DNA of 25,386 nucleotides from CAKRPJ01 sp934376955 (GCA_934376955.1 CAKRPJ010000034.1:1-25386); one strand, 5' to 3'. Numbered from the stretch's first letter, positions 13,781 to 21,765 are shown. The notes: a model not told the origin generated them from the letters alone. A program made the numbers and translations.

Positions 13781-13814
13781 GGTATATGTCCATATTAGGT
13801 ATATGTCTATATTA
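13781..13814. repeat. Tandem 17-bp dyad repeat upstream of the CdaR-like gene, probable operator
   Basis: GGTATATGTCCATATTA (13781-13797) is followed directly by GGTATATGTCTATATTA (13798-13814). Each copy contains the half-dyad ATATG-TC-YATAT. The pair lies between a possible -10 TAGAAT (13768-13773) and the AAGGAGAG binding site, where a bound protein would block transcription. An autoregulatory site for the downstream regulator is inferred. Confidence 0.6.
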
Positions 13815-13833
13815 ATGTAAAGGAGAGAGCAAT

Positions 13834-14922
13834 ATGATTTCAAATCAAATATTACAGGCGAACATTGAAGGTTTGAAGGAAATTACCAGAATCGATCTTT
13901 GCGTGTGTGATATTGAGGGAAAGGTTCTGGCCTCCACGTTTGATCATGCGGAAGAATATGAAAGCTCCATCCTTGCGTTTGCAGATTCACCGGCTGACAG
14001 TCAGGTAATTTCCGGCTATCAGTTTTTCAAGGTGTTTGACGAACATCAGTTAGAGTACATCTTACTGGCCAAGGGCGCCAGCGATGACGTTTATATGGTA
14101 GGAAAACTGGCAGCGTTCCAGATACAGAATCTTCTGGTTGCCTACAAGGAGAGATTTGATAAGGATAATTTCATCAAGAATCTTCTTCTCGATAATCTTC
14201 TTCTGGTGGATATTTATAACCGGGCAAAGAAGCTCCATATTGAGACGAATGTTAAACGTGTAGTATTCCTGATTGAAACGAAGAATGAAAAGGATGTCAA
14301 TGCACTGGAGACGGTCAGAAGCCTGTTTTCTGCAAGAACGAAGGATTTTATCACTGCAGTAGATGAAAAGGATATTATCCTTGTGCGCGAGGTAAAGACG
14401 GGAGAAACCTACGAGGATCTGGAGAAAACAGCCAATACACTTCTTGATATGCTGAATACGGAAGCAATGTCCAAGGTTCATATTGCATTCGGTACCATCG
14501 TAAATGAAATTAAGGACGTTTCCCGTTCCTATAAAGAAGCAAAAATGGCTCTGGACGTCGGAAAGATCTTTTACAGCAGTAAAAATGTCGTTGCCTATTC
14601 CAACCTCGGTATCGGCCGGTTGATCTATCAGCTTCCGATCCCTCTCTGCAAAATGTTTATCAAAGAGATCTTCGACGGAAAGAATCCGGATGAGTTTGAT
14701 GAGGAAACATTGACAACGATCAACAAATTCTTTGAAAACAGCCTGAATGTCTCAGAAACATCCAGACAGCTTTATATTCACAGAAACACGCTGGTATATC
14801 GTCTGGATAAGCTCCAGAAAAGCACAGGGCTGGATCTGCGGGTATTTGAGGATGCGATCACCTTCAAGATCGCGCTTATGGTCGTCAAGTACATGAAGTA
14901 TATGGAGAATCTGGACTACTAA
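13834..14922 (+). CDS. CdaR/PucR-family transcriptional regulator
   Basis: A 362-residue regulator. The N-terminal region (about 1-120) looks like the sugar-diacid-recognition type of sensor domain; a GGDEF-like middle region (about 135-255) contains VHIAFGTIVNEIKDVSRSYKE (here about 212-232). The C-terminal PucR helix-turn-helix, NKFFENSLNVSETSRQLYIH followed by RNTLVYRLDKLQK, binds DNA. The ligand is unknown. AAGGAGAG lies 7 nt before the ATG. A tandem dyad precedes the gene. The stop is 1 nt from the ftsE start, so the regulator appears co-transcribed and coupled with ftsEX, an uncommon partner for this family as classically described. Confidence 0.87.
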   Translation: MISNQILQANIEGLKEITRIDLCVCDIEGKVLASTFDHAEEYESSILAFADSPADSQVISGYQFFKVFDEHQLEYILLAKGASDDVYMVGKLAAFQIQNLLVAYKERFDKDNFIKNLLLDNLLLVDIYNRAKKLHIETNVKRVVFLIETKNEKDVNALETVRSLFSARTKDFITAVDEKDIILVREVKTGETYEDLEKTANTLLDMLNTEAMSKVHIAFGTIVNEIKDVSRSYKEAKMALDVGKIFYSSKNVVAYSNLGIGRLIYQLPIPLCKMFIKEIFDGKNPDEFDEETLTTINKFFENSLNVSETSRQLYIHRNTLVYRLDKLQKSTGLDLRVFEDAITFKIALMVVKYMKYMENLDY

Positions 14923-14923
14923 A

Positions 14924-15610
14924 ATGATAGAGATTTCAAAGCTGACAAAAGCCTATTCTAAAGCAGGCCGTGCGCTGCGCGGTATCGATCTTGTGATCGA
15001 GGACGGCGAATTTGTCTTTATTACAGGCCGGAGCGGTTCCGGAAAATCGACTTTGTTAAAGATCCTGTTAAAGGAAGTGGAACCAACCTCCGGCCGTGTT
15101 ATTGTAAATGATATGGATCTGGGAAAAATGCCGCGCCGCTATGTGCCGAAGTATCGGAGACGTTTAGGTGTCGTGTTTCAGGATTTCCGTCTTCTCAGGG
15201 ATCGGAATGTCTATGAGAACGTGGCGTTTGCCCAGAGAGTGATCGGTGTCCCCGGCAGAAAAATCAGGGAAACAGTTCCTGAAATGCTCCGCATGGTGGG
15301 ATTATCCTCAAAATATAAATCTTTTCCGCATCAGCTTTCCGGCGGGGAGCAGCAGAGAGTGGCGATCGCAAGAGCTCTGATCAACCGGCCGGAGGTTCTT
15401 CTTGCCGATGAGCCCACAGGAAATCTGGATCCCCAGAATGCAATGGAAATAATGAAGCTCCTTGAAGATGTCAACGCACAGGGGACTACGGTGATCGTTG
15501 TAACTCACAGTAACGAGATCGTAGACACGATGAAAAAACGTGTGATCACTCTGGACAGAGGGATCATTATAAGTGATAAGGAGGAAAGCGGGTACCGGTA
15601 TGAGATTTAG
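14924..15610 (+). CDS. ftsE: Cell division ATP-binding protein FtsE
   Basis: ABC ATPase of the FtsEX complex, which in many bacteria activates peptidoglycan hydrolases at the division site or side wall. 228 residues. All motifs are complete: Walker A GRSGSGKST (about 35-43), Q-loop VVFQDFRLL, signature LSGGEQQRVAIARA, Walker B LLADEPTGNLD and switch VVTHSNE. This contrasts with the degenerate ATPase upstream. The DFRLL after the Q-loop is typical of FtsE. A strong binding site is absent within normal distance; translation is probably coupled to the regulator upstream, whose stop is 1 nt away. Confidence 0.97.
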   Translation: MIEISKLTKAYSKAGRALRGIDLVIEDGEFVFITGRSGSGKSTLLKILLKEVEPTSGRVIVNDMDLGKMPRRYVPKYRRRLGVVFQDFRLLRDRNVYENVAFAQRVIGVPGRKIRETVPEMLRMVGLSSKYKSFPHQLSGGEQQRVAIARALINRPEVLLADEPTGNLDPQNAMEIMKLLEDVNAQGTTVIVVTHSNEIVDTMKKRVITLDRGIIISDKEESGYRYEI

Positions 15611-16514
15611 TACGTTCTGCTTTTGTTTAAGACAGGGAATTATGAATATATGCAGAAATATCTGGTTTTCTCTTGCTTCGACCGCGATCATTTCTGCATG
15701 TATTTTTTTGTTTTGCGTATTTTTTTCCGTGATCGCAAATATTCAATATATGGTGACAGCAGCAGAGTCCTCCATGGGCATCACGGTGTTTTTTGACGAA
15801 ACACTTTCGGAGGGAGAGATCCAAAAGATCGGCGAACAGATAAACAGAGAGAAAAAAGCTCAGATCAAAGAGATGGAGTATATTTCTTCCGAACAGGCGT
15901 GGGAGAGCTTTAAAAAGGAATACTTCGGTGAAAATGCCGCTCTGGCAGAGGGCTTTTCTGATGATAATCCGCTGGCGGGATCGGCTTCCTATGAGATCTA
16001 TCTATACGATATTGCCGAGCAGGGACCGATCGTCCGCTATCTGGAGCAGATACCCGGCGTGAGAAAGGTAAACTATTCCAACAATGCGGCAGCCGGACTT
16101 TCCAGCTTCAATAAAATTCTGGCACTGCTGTTCGGAACGATCATCCTCATGCTTCTGGCGGTTGCAGTTTTTCTGATCAGCAATACGATTACCGTAGCAG
16201 CTGCCTTCAGGAAGAATGAGAACCAGATCATGCGTCTTATCGGGGCGACTAATTTTATGATCCGTGCGCCCTTCGTTTTTGAGGGTGTTATTTTGGGCCT
16301 GATCGGGGCAGGCATTCCTCTTGCAGCCATGTACTTTATTTACCGTCAGACGGTATCGTATGTAATCGAACGCTTTCAGCTGCTTTCCGGCATCATACAA
16401 TTTTTACCGGTGGGAAGTATATATCCCACAATGGCTGCGATCTCACTGGCGCTGGGCGGTGGGCTCGGCTTTATCGTAAGCTTTGTGACGATCCGCAGAC
16501 ATCTGAAAGTATAG
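15600..16514 (+). CDS. ftsX: Cell division membrane protein FtsX
   Basis: Four-helix membrane partner of FtsE, 304 residues. The first helix (SLASTAIISACIFLFCVFF) is followed by an extracellular domain of about 115 residues, then three helices near the C-terminus. The N-terminal pattern MRFSTFCFCLRQGIMNICRN is that of FtsX, so ATG 15600, which overlaps the ftsE stop, is chosen over an in-frame ATG at 15573. AGGAGG at 15578-15583 is rather far upstream (16 nt). The extracellular domain would contact the M23 peptidase encoded next. Confidence 0.96.
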   Translation: MRFSTFCFCLRQGIMNICRNIWFSLASTAIISACIFLFCVFFSVIANIQYMVTAAESSMGITVFFDETLSEGEIQKIGEQINREKKAQIKEMEYISSEQAWESFKKEYFGENAALAEGFSDDNPLAGSASYEIYLYDIAEQGPIVRYLEQIPGVRKVNYSNNAAAGLSSFNKILALLFGTIILMLLAVAVFLISNTITVAAAFRKNENQIMRLIGATNFMIRAPFVFEGVILGLIGAGIPLAAMYFIYRQTVSYVIERFQLLSGIIQFLPVGSIYPTMAAISLALGGGLGFIVSFVTIRRHLKV

Positions 16515-16522
16515 GAGGGGCT

Positions 16523-17722
16523 ATGAAATACAAAAAACTGATCGTGCCCGGTCTTGCGGCAGTTTTGTCCCTGTCGATGACATTTTCAGCCGGAGCAACA
16601 AAGAGCGGTCTGGACAGCGCAAAAAAGAAGAAGATAACGCTGGAAGGGGAAAAGAAAAAAACAGAGGCGGTATTAAAAAATCTGGAGAGCCTGAAAAGTG
16701 ATGCGGCAGCCTATGTAAAAAAGCTGGATTCCAGTCTGGAGTCGATCAATGACGAGCTTGACAGTCTGAATTCCGGGATCCTAGAGAAGGAACAGCAGAT
16801 CGCCGATACGAGCTCGGCTCTGGAGGAAGCAAAGCAGATTGAAAAGGGGCAGTATGAATCCATGAAGCTCCGGATAAAATATATGTATGAAAAGGGAGAC
16901 AGCACCTATGTCGATCTTCTCATGGAATCCGGTACGCTTTCTGAGCTGCTCAATAAGGCAGAGTATATCGGGAAGATCTCTGAATATGACAGAAAAATGC
17001 TGGATGCCTATGCTAAGAACAAGGAAACGATCTCGGAAAAGGAGGAAGCTCTTAAGGCAGAGCACAGTGAGCTCATGGAGCTTCAGGAGGCGACAAAGGT
17101 AAAACAGTCTTCGGCGGAGGAGCTGTTAGCGGCAAAGCAGCGGGAGCTTAAAAATTACGAGGATCAGATCGATACGGCTCAGGGACAGCTGAGTGAATAT
17201 GAGAAGGATATCGCGGCACAGGAAAATTCTATTAAAGCCATTGAGGCTGAAATAAAGAAAAAAGAGGAAGAAGCCAAAAAGAAGGCGGCTGCGGCAGGAA
17301 CGACGTATAAAACAAAAAATATCGGAGAGATTAGCTTTACATGGCCGTGTCCCTCCAGCAGCAGGATCACTTCGGGCTTTGGCGGAAGAAGCTCACCGAC
17401 AAAGGGAGCTTCGAGTAATCATAAAGGGATCGATATCGGCGCTTCCTCAGGCTCTGCCATCGCAGCGGCGGCAGCCGGCGAGGTGGTGACCTCCACGTAT
17501 AGTTATTCTGCCGGAAATTATGTGATGATCAATCACGGCGGCGGTGTTTATACGGTCTACATGCATGCTTCAAAGCTTCTTGTTTCTAAGGGTGATACCG
17601 TGAAAAAGGGACAGACGATCGCAAAGGTCGGTTCCACAGGTTATTCCACAGGGCCGCATCTGCACTTTGGAATCAGGGTGAACGGTACATATGTAAATCC
17701 GAGACAATATGTAAGTCCGTAA
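16523..17722 (+). CDS. EnvC/PcsB-like murein hydrolase activator, M23 family peptidase
   Basis: A secreted 399-residue protein. A signal peptide (MKYKKLIVPGLAAVLSLSMT, cleavage near SAGA) is followed by a long coiled coil (about 30-265, Lys/Glu/Ala-rich) and a C-terminal M23 (LytM) domain (about 285-395). The zinc ligands of an active enzyme are present: His300 and Asp304 in NHKGIDIG and His381 in GPHLHFGI, with His379 also conserved. Coiled coil plus LytM directly behind ftsEX marks it as the FtsEX-controlled hydrolase or activator (compare EnvC, PcsB, RipC). AGGAGGGG precedes the ATG, 8 nt after ftsX. Confidence 0.94.
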   Translation: MKYKKLIVPGLAAVLSLSMTFSAGATKSGLDSAKKKKITLEGEKKKTEAVLKNLESLKSDAAAYVKKLDSSLESINDELDSLNSGILEKEQQIADTSSALEEAKQIEKGQYESMKLRIKYMYEKGDSTYVDLLMESGTLSELLNKAEYIGKISEYDRKMLDAYAKNKETISEKEEALKAEHSELMELQEATKVKQSSAEELLAAKQRELKNYEDQIDTAQGQLSEYEKDIAAQENSIKAIEAEIKKKEEEAKKKAAAAGTTYKTKNIGEISFTWPCPSSSRITSGFGGRSSPTKGASSNHKGIDIGASSGSAIAAAAAGEVVTSTYSYSAGNYVMINHGGGVYTVYMHASKLLVSKGDTVKKGQTIAKVGSTGYSTGPHLHFGIRVNGTYVNPRQYVSP

Positions 17723-17738
17723 GAAAGGACGGAAGAAA

Positions 17739-19121
17739 ATGACAGAACAGGAAAGATCCGGCTTAGAAAACAATGATCCGGAAAACATGGACGAAACAGA
17801 AAAAAACGATTTAAAGAATAGCGAAAAGACAGAAAAAAGCAAATTCTGGAAGGGTGTTCTGGCAGGCTCCCTTGTGACGGCCTTCGGAGGTCTTACGATC
17901 GTCGGCATGGCTGCCGGCTTATGGATCATGGGCCGCAGAGTCAACGTGGAACCCTATACGCAGGCTTCAGATACCCAGAGCGGAAGCGGACAGACAACTC
18001 TGGATATTGCAAAGATCGGTACGAAGCTTAAATATATGGAAGAAACGATCAATCAGTATTTCCTGTTTGATGAGGATGAAAGCAGAGAAAAAAACGGAAA
18101 ATCCGCAAATCCAGAGGAATGGATCTATGCCGGATACATGTATTCTCTGGATGACCCCTATTCGACCTACTACACAGCAGAGGAATTTAAATCTGTGCAG
18201 GAATCCAACAATGGCTCCTACTGCGGAATCGGTGTGCAGGTAAGCCAGAACGTACACACAGGCACCATCACGGTTATTAAGGTATTTAAAGGAAGCCCTG
18301 CCGCAAAGGCCGGTATGCTCCCGGGGGATGTCATAACGGCAGTTGGTGATGTCAGTGCATCGGGAATGGATCTGAGCCTTCTTGTCAGCGACCACATTAA
18401 AGGAGAAGAAGGAACAGAGGTTTCGATCACTGTGTACCGGGAATCCGACGATGATGAAGTGGAGTTGACGATGAAACGTGCCATTGTCGAAAATCCGACG
18501 GTTGAATATGATATGCTGGAGGAAAAGATCGGATATATCTCTCTTTCTTCCTTCGAGGAGGTCTCTGCACATCAGTTCCAGACAGCAGTAGATGATCTTG
18601 TGAATAAAGGCGCGAAGGGCCTTATTGTCGATCTTAGAAATAACGGCGGCGGTGTAGTAAGCGCAGCGGAAGCCATCGCGGACTATATGCTGCCGGATGG
18701 AAAGAAGGTCGTAAGCTTTAAAGGAAAAGGCGTCAAGGACAGCACCTACGAATCCAAGGATGGACATCAGGTGGATGTACCGATCGTTCTATTGGTAAAC
18801 GGGCAGAGTGCAAGTGCTTCCGAAGTCCTTACGGGAGCATTAAAGGATAATGATTGGGCGACGGTGGTTGGTACAAAGACCTTCGGAAAGGGGATCGCTC
18901 AGGGAGTATTTCCGATGCCGGACGGCAGTGCGATGAAACTGACTACTACCTATTATTATGTACCTTCGGGAGAATGCATCCATGAGGTCGGCATTGAGCC
19001 GGATGTGGAGGTCGAGCTGGATGAAGGTGCAAAAAATCAGATCAATATTCCGCGGGATGAGGATAACCAGTTAAAAACAGCCGTGGACGTTCTCTTAAAA
19101 AAGAAGTTATCCACAAATTAA
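17739..19121 (+). CDS. Carboxy-terminal processing protease, S41 family (CtpA/CtpB-like)
   Basis: Membrane-anchored serine protease of 460 residues. A charged cytosolic N-terminus (about 1-35) is followed by one membrane helix (GVLAGSLVTAFGGLTIVGMA) and a PDZ domain around 150-240, including GSPAAKAGMLPGDVITAVG. The S41 catalytic core follows: Ser359 in QSASASE, Lys384 and Gln388 in FGKGIAQ. It cleaves protein C-termini outside the membrane, and such proteases can regulate wall hydrolases, which fits the adjacent M23 gene 16 nt upstream. AAAGGA lies before the ATG. No clear terminator separates it from the S10 promoter. Confidence 0.95.
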   Translation: MTEQERSGLENNDPENMDETEKNDLKNSEKTEKSKFWKGVLAGSLVTAFGGLTIVGMAAGLWIMGRRVNVEPYTQASDTQSGSGQTTLDIAKIGTKLKYMEETINQYFLFDEDESREKNGKSANPEEWIYAGYMYSLDDPYSTYYTAEEFKSVQESNNGSYCGIGVQVSQNVHTGTITVIKVFKGSPAAKAGMLPGDVITAVGDVSASGMDLSLLVSDHIKGEEGTEVSITVYRESDDDEVELTMKRAIVENPTVEYDMLEEKIGYISLSSFEEVSAHQFQTAVDDLVNKGAKGLIVDLRNNGGGVVSAAEAIADYMLPDGKKVVSFKGKGVKDSTYESKDGHQVDVPIVLLVNGQSASASEVLTGALKDNDWATVVGTKTFGKGIAQGVFPMPDGSAMKLTTTYYYVPSGECIHEVGIEPDVEVELDEGAKNQINIPRDEDNQLKTAVDVLLKKKLSTN

Positions 19122-19150
19122 AAAAATCCTTAAAATACAAGAAAAAAGGC

Positions 19151-19179
19151 TTGATTTTTTAATCTTGATATGATATTCT
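19151..19179 (+). promoter_or_regulatory. Sigma-A promoter of the S10 operon
   Basis: TTGATT (19151-19156), a 17-bp spacer and TATTCT (19174-19179). The predicted leader is about 230 nt. Confidence 0.65.
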
Positions 19180-19183
19180 TGTC

Positions 19184-19410
19184 TAGCTGTGACATGATAG
19201 CTGTGAAGCGCGAGGTTGCTGCCTGAAAATGGCAGGTGTTCCGTGGAGCGAATGTCAAGTTAGGAAACTGGCGACAAGTCACTGTACCAATTAACAGCTG
19301 CTCAGGGTAAAGGGGCAGTAACAACGTGTGGATCGTGCGAGATACACACGAGACCGTGTACAGTCACCGCTTGTCGTACTTCGTAAAAGTGCGAAAAGGA
19401 GGCGACTTTT
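19184..19410 (+). promoter_or_regulatory. Structured 5' leader of rpsJ (candidate ribosomal-protein autoregulatory RNA)
   Basis: The leader holds a hairpin CTGCC/GGCAG (19219-19235). A long helix pairs CGACAAG (19272-19278) and ACTGTAC (19281-19287) with GTACAGT (19358-19364) and CTTGTCG (19370-19376). It encloses two hairpins, CTGCTC/GGGCAG (19298-19318) and CGTGTG/CACACG (19325-19350), making a three-way junction. AAAAGT/ACTTTT (19385-19410) then places the AAAAGGAGG binding site in a loop followed by a T-run. TAGCTGTGA also occurs twice, at 19184 and 19198. Protein-mediated feedback is inferred. Confidence 0.65.
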
Positions 19411-19413
19411 TTT

Positions 19414-19731
19414 ATGGCAAGTCAGGTTATGAGAATCACATTAAAGGCGTATGACCATCAGTTAGTTGATCAGTCTGCCGGCAAAATCATCGAGACAGTA
19501 AAAAAGACAGGATCTCAGGTGAGCGGACCGGTGCCGCTGCCGACTAAGAAAGAGGTTGTAACAATCTTAAGAGCTGTTCACAAGTACAAAGATTCCAGAG
19601 AGCAGTTCGAGCAGAGAACTCATAAGAGACTCATCGATATCACAAGCCCGAGCCAGAAGACAGTAGATGCACTGTCCAGACTTGAAATGCCGGCTGGTGT
19701 ATATATCGATATCAAAATGAAAAATAAATAG
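19414..19731 (+). CDS. rpsJ: 30S ribosomal protein S10
   Basis: First gene of the S10 operon, 105 residues. S10 lies in the head of the 30S subunit and also serves in NusB/S10 antitermination. RITLKAYDHQLVDQSAGKI and GPVPLPTKK are the family signatures. AAAAGGAGG sits 11 nt before the ATG within a potential hairpin loop. The next gene is 263 nt away, an unusually long gap for rpsJ-rplC. Confidence 0.99.
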   Translation: MASQVMRITLKAYDHQLVDQSAGKIIETVKKTGSQVSGPVPLPTKKEVVTILRAVHKYKDSREQFEQRTHKRLIDITSPSQKTVDALSRLEMPAGVYIDIKMKNK

Positions 19732-19748
19732 GAATTATTTATTTTCAT

Positions 19749-19964
19749 GCTGCAGAATGCAGCAAAACGGAGCTGGCGTTCCGGGAGCACAATAATGTGC
19801 GCCGGGGAATTAGACAAAAGCTCATTATGAAATTGGTAATCCAGAATGGTTCTGATATAAAAGCAACACTTTCCTGAAAGGGAATCAACATCATTGCTTA
19901 TGCAATGTCATAGTGTTCCACCTATGTTGGGCTGCTCTAGGATGAACGCGCCGAGTGTGCGTTC
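19749..19964 (+). promoter_or_regulatory. Structured intergenic RNA between rpsJ and rplC
   Basis: At least five stems fill the gap: GCTGC/GCAGC (19749-19763); a nested helix GAGCT/AGCTC (19770-19823) enclosing TTCC/GGAA and GCACA-ATAA-TGTGC (19787-19800); AACACT/AGTGTT (19865-19917) enclosing CATTGC-TTAT-GCAATG (19892-19907); and GAACGC/GCGTTC (19944-19964). CAACAT/ATGTTG offers a competing pairing. A regulatory leader or RNA processing region is inferred. Confidence 0.55.
19833..19861 (+). promoter_or_regulatory. Probable internal promoter before rplC
   Basis: TTGGTA (19833-19838), a 17-bp spacer and TATAAA (19856-19861) lie between the two groups of hairpins. It would give rplC and downstream genes a separate leader of about 125 nt. 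Confidence 0.5.
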
Positions 19965-19994
19965 CGCTGTAGATTAGTAACAGGAGGTAAAAAA

Positions 19995-20630
19995 ATGAAG
20001 AAAGCGATTTTAGCTACCAAAGTCGGAATGACTCAGATCTTCAACGATGAAGGCGTTCTCGTTCCGGTAACAGTTCTTCAGGCTGGACCGTGTGTTGTTA
20101 CACAGGTTAAGACAGAAGAAAATGACGGCTACAAGGCCGTACAGGTTGGTTTTGTTGATAAGAGAGAGAAACTGGTCAACAAACCGGTTAAAGGCCATTT
20201 TGATAAGGCTGGCGTATCTTACAAGAGATATGTGAGAGAATTCAGATTCGAGAATTCCGAAGAATACAGCGTTAAGGACGAAATCAAAGCTGATATCTTC
20301 GCAGCAGGCGACAAGGTAGATGCAACAGCAATCTCCAAAGGTAAAGGTTTCCAGGGTGCTATTAAGAAGCTTGGACAGCACAGAGGACCGATGGCTCATG
20401 GTTCCAAGTTCCATCGTCATCAGGGTTCCAACGGTTCTGCAACAACACCGGGCCGCGTATTTAAGGGCAAGGGAATGCCGGGTCACATGGGCAGCAAGAG
20501 AATCACTACCCAGAACCTGGAAGTTGTAAGAGTTGATGCTGAGAACAGCCTGATTCTGGTTAAGGGCGCAGTACCGGGCCCGAAGAAATCCTTAGTAACA
20601 CTGAAGGAAACAGTAAAGGCCGGCAAGTAG
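19995..20630 (+). CDS. rplC: 50S ribosomal protein L3
   Basis: An early-assembling 23S rRNA-binding protein whose loop reaches toward the peptidyl transferase centre; 211 residues. MKKAILATKVGMTQIF and the central GKGFQGAIKK with GPMAHGSKFHRHQGS are diagnostic. AGGAGG lies 8 nt before the ATG. rplD follows after 28 nt. Confidence 0.99.
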   Translation: MKKAILATKVGMTQIFNDEGVLVPVTVLQAGPCVVTQVKTEENDGYKAVQVGFVDKREKLVNKPVKGHFDKAGVSYKRYVREFRFENSEEYSVKDEIKADIFAAGDKVDATAISKGKGFQGAIKKLGQHRGPMAHGSKFHRHQGSNGSATTPGRVFKGKGMPGHMGSKRITTQNLEVVRVDAENSLILVKGAVPGPKKSLVTLKETVKAGK

Positions 20631-20658
20631 GCTTTTACAGGAAAGGAGGACAATAGAA

Positions 20659-21279
20659 ATGGCAAACGTATCCGTATATAATATGGAAGGTAAAGAAGTT
20701 GGCACAATGGAATTAAATGACGCCGTATTCGGTGTTGAAGTGAACGAGCATCTCGTACACATGGCTGTTGTGGCTCAGCTTGCAAATAAACGTCAGGGAA
20801 CACAGAAAGCAAAGACACGTTCTGAAGTTTCCGGTGGCGGAAAGAAACCGTGGAGACAGAAGGGCACAGGCCACGCTAGACAGGGATCAACAAGAGCTCC
20901 CCAGTGGACAGGCGGCGGCGTTGTATTTGCTCCGACTCCGAGAGATTACTCCATCCGTCTTAACAAGAAGGAAAAGAGAGCTGCTCTCAAGTCTGCATTA
21001 ACAAGCAGAGTAAACGACAACAAGTTCGTTGTTGTTGACGAGTTAAAGTTCGAGGAGATCAAGACAAAGAGCTTCAAGGCTGTTATGAACAACCTGAAGG
21101 TATCTAAGGCTCTGGTAGTTCTTGCTGAGAATGATCAGAACACAGTTCTGTCTGCAAGAAACCTTCCGGAGGTTAAGACTTCTCTGGTTAACGCAATCAA
21201 TGTTTACGACATTCTGAAATATAACACTGTAGTAGCTACTAAGGCTGCTGTAGCATCTATCGAGGAGGTATACGCATAA
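20659..21279 (+). CDS. rplD: 50S ribosomal protein L4
   Basis: L4 lines the peptide exit tunnel and in gammaproteobacteria represses its own operon by binding the S10 leader; whether it does so here is unknown. 206 residues. The tunnel-loop segment GGGKKPWRQKGTGHARQGS and the following RAPQWTGGGVVFAP are standard. AGGAGG precedes the ATG. The stop overlaps the rplW start (TAATG). Confidence 0.99.
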   Translation: MANVSVYNMEGKEVGTMELNDAVFGVEVNEHLVHMAVVAQLANKRQGTQKAKTRSEVSGGGKKPWRQKGTGHARQGSTRAPQWTGGGVVFAPTPRDYSIRLNKKEKRAALKSALTSRVNDNKFVVVDELKFEEIKTKSFKAVMNNLKVSKALVVLAENDQNTVLSARNLPEVKTSLVNAINVYDILKYNTVVATKAAVASIEEVYA

Positions 21280-21578
21280 TGGCAAACGTACAGTACTACG
21301 ACGTAATCCTCAAACCGGTTGTAACTGAGAAAAGCATGAACGCTATGAGCGAGAAGAAATATACTTTCCTTGTTCATCCGGATGCAAACAAGACTATGAT
21401 CAAAGAAGCTGTTGAGAAGATGTTCCCGGGCACAAAGGTTGCAAGCGTGAACACAATGAACAACGAAGGAAAGAACCGCAGACGTGGTATGGTCGTTGGA
21501 AAGACAGCCCAGACAAAGAAAGCAATCGTTAAGCTGACAGCTGACAGCAAGGATATCGAGATCTTCCAGGGACTGTAG
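21279..21578 (+). CDS. rplW: 50S ribosomal protein L23
   Basis: Protein at the exit-tunnel rim, docking site for trigger factor and SRP; 99 residues. VILKPVVTEKSM and KYTFLVHPDANKTMIKEAVE are typical, as is GKNRRRGMVVGKT. Translation is coupled to rplD. The following 187-nt gap to rplB is structured. Confidence 0.99.
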   Translation: MANVQYYDVILKPVVTEKSMNAMSEKKYTFLVHPDANKTMIKEAVEKMFPGTKVASVNTMNNEGKNRRRGMVVGKTAQTKKAIVKLTADSKDIEIFQGL

Positions 21579-21587
21579 GCTGAAAGC

Positions 21588-21751
21588 AGCTTGGTAAATG
21601 CGGGCCGGAAGGCGAAGCATGTGCTTAGTGCGAGGCCCTTCGCTAACCTTAGCGAGGCTTTTGCCAAGCTTAGATGAGCGGGCTTTCATGCCCCGCATCC
21701 TATGCGACAGAAAAGTCGCGACATGAAAAACAAGAAACGCCAGAGGGCGTT
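21588..21751 (+). promoter_or_regulatory. Structured intergenic RNA between rplW and rplB
   Basis: AGCTTGG (21588-21594) pairs with CCAAGCT (21664-21670), closing a multibranch loop with GGGCC/GGCCC (21602-21638), an inner AAGC-ATGT-GCTT, and CGCTA/TAGCG (21641-21654). Three further hairpins follow: GCGGG/CCCGC (21678-21696), GCGAC/GTCGC (21704-21719) and AACGCC-AGAG-GGCGTT (21736-21751). The last ends 1 nt before the AAAGGAG of rplB. No start-worthy frame is present. A regulatory or processing function is inferred. Confidence 0.6.
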
Positions 21752-21765
21752 GAAAGGAGCAAATA

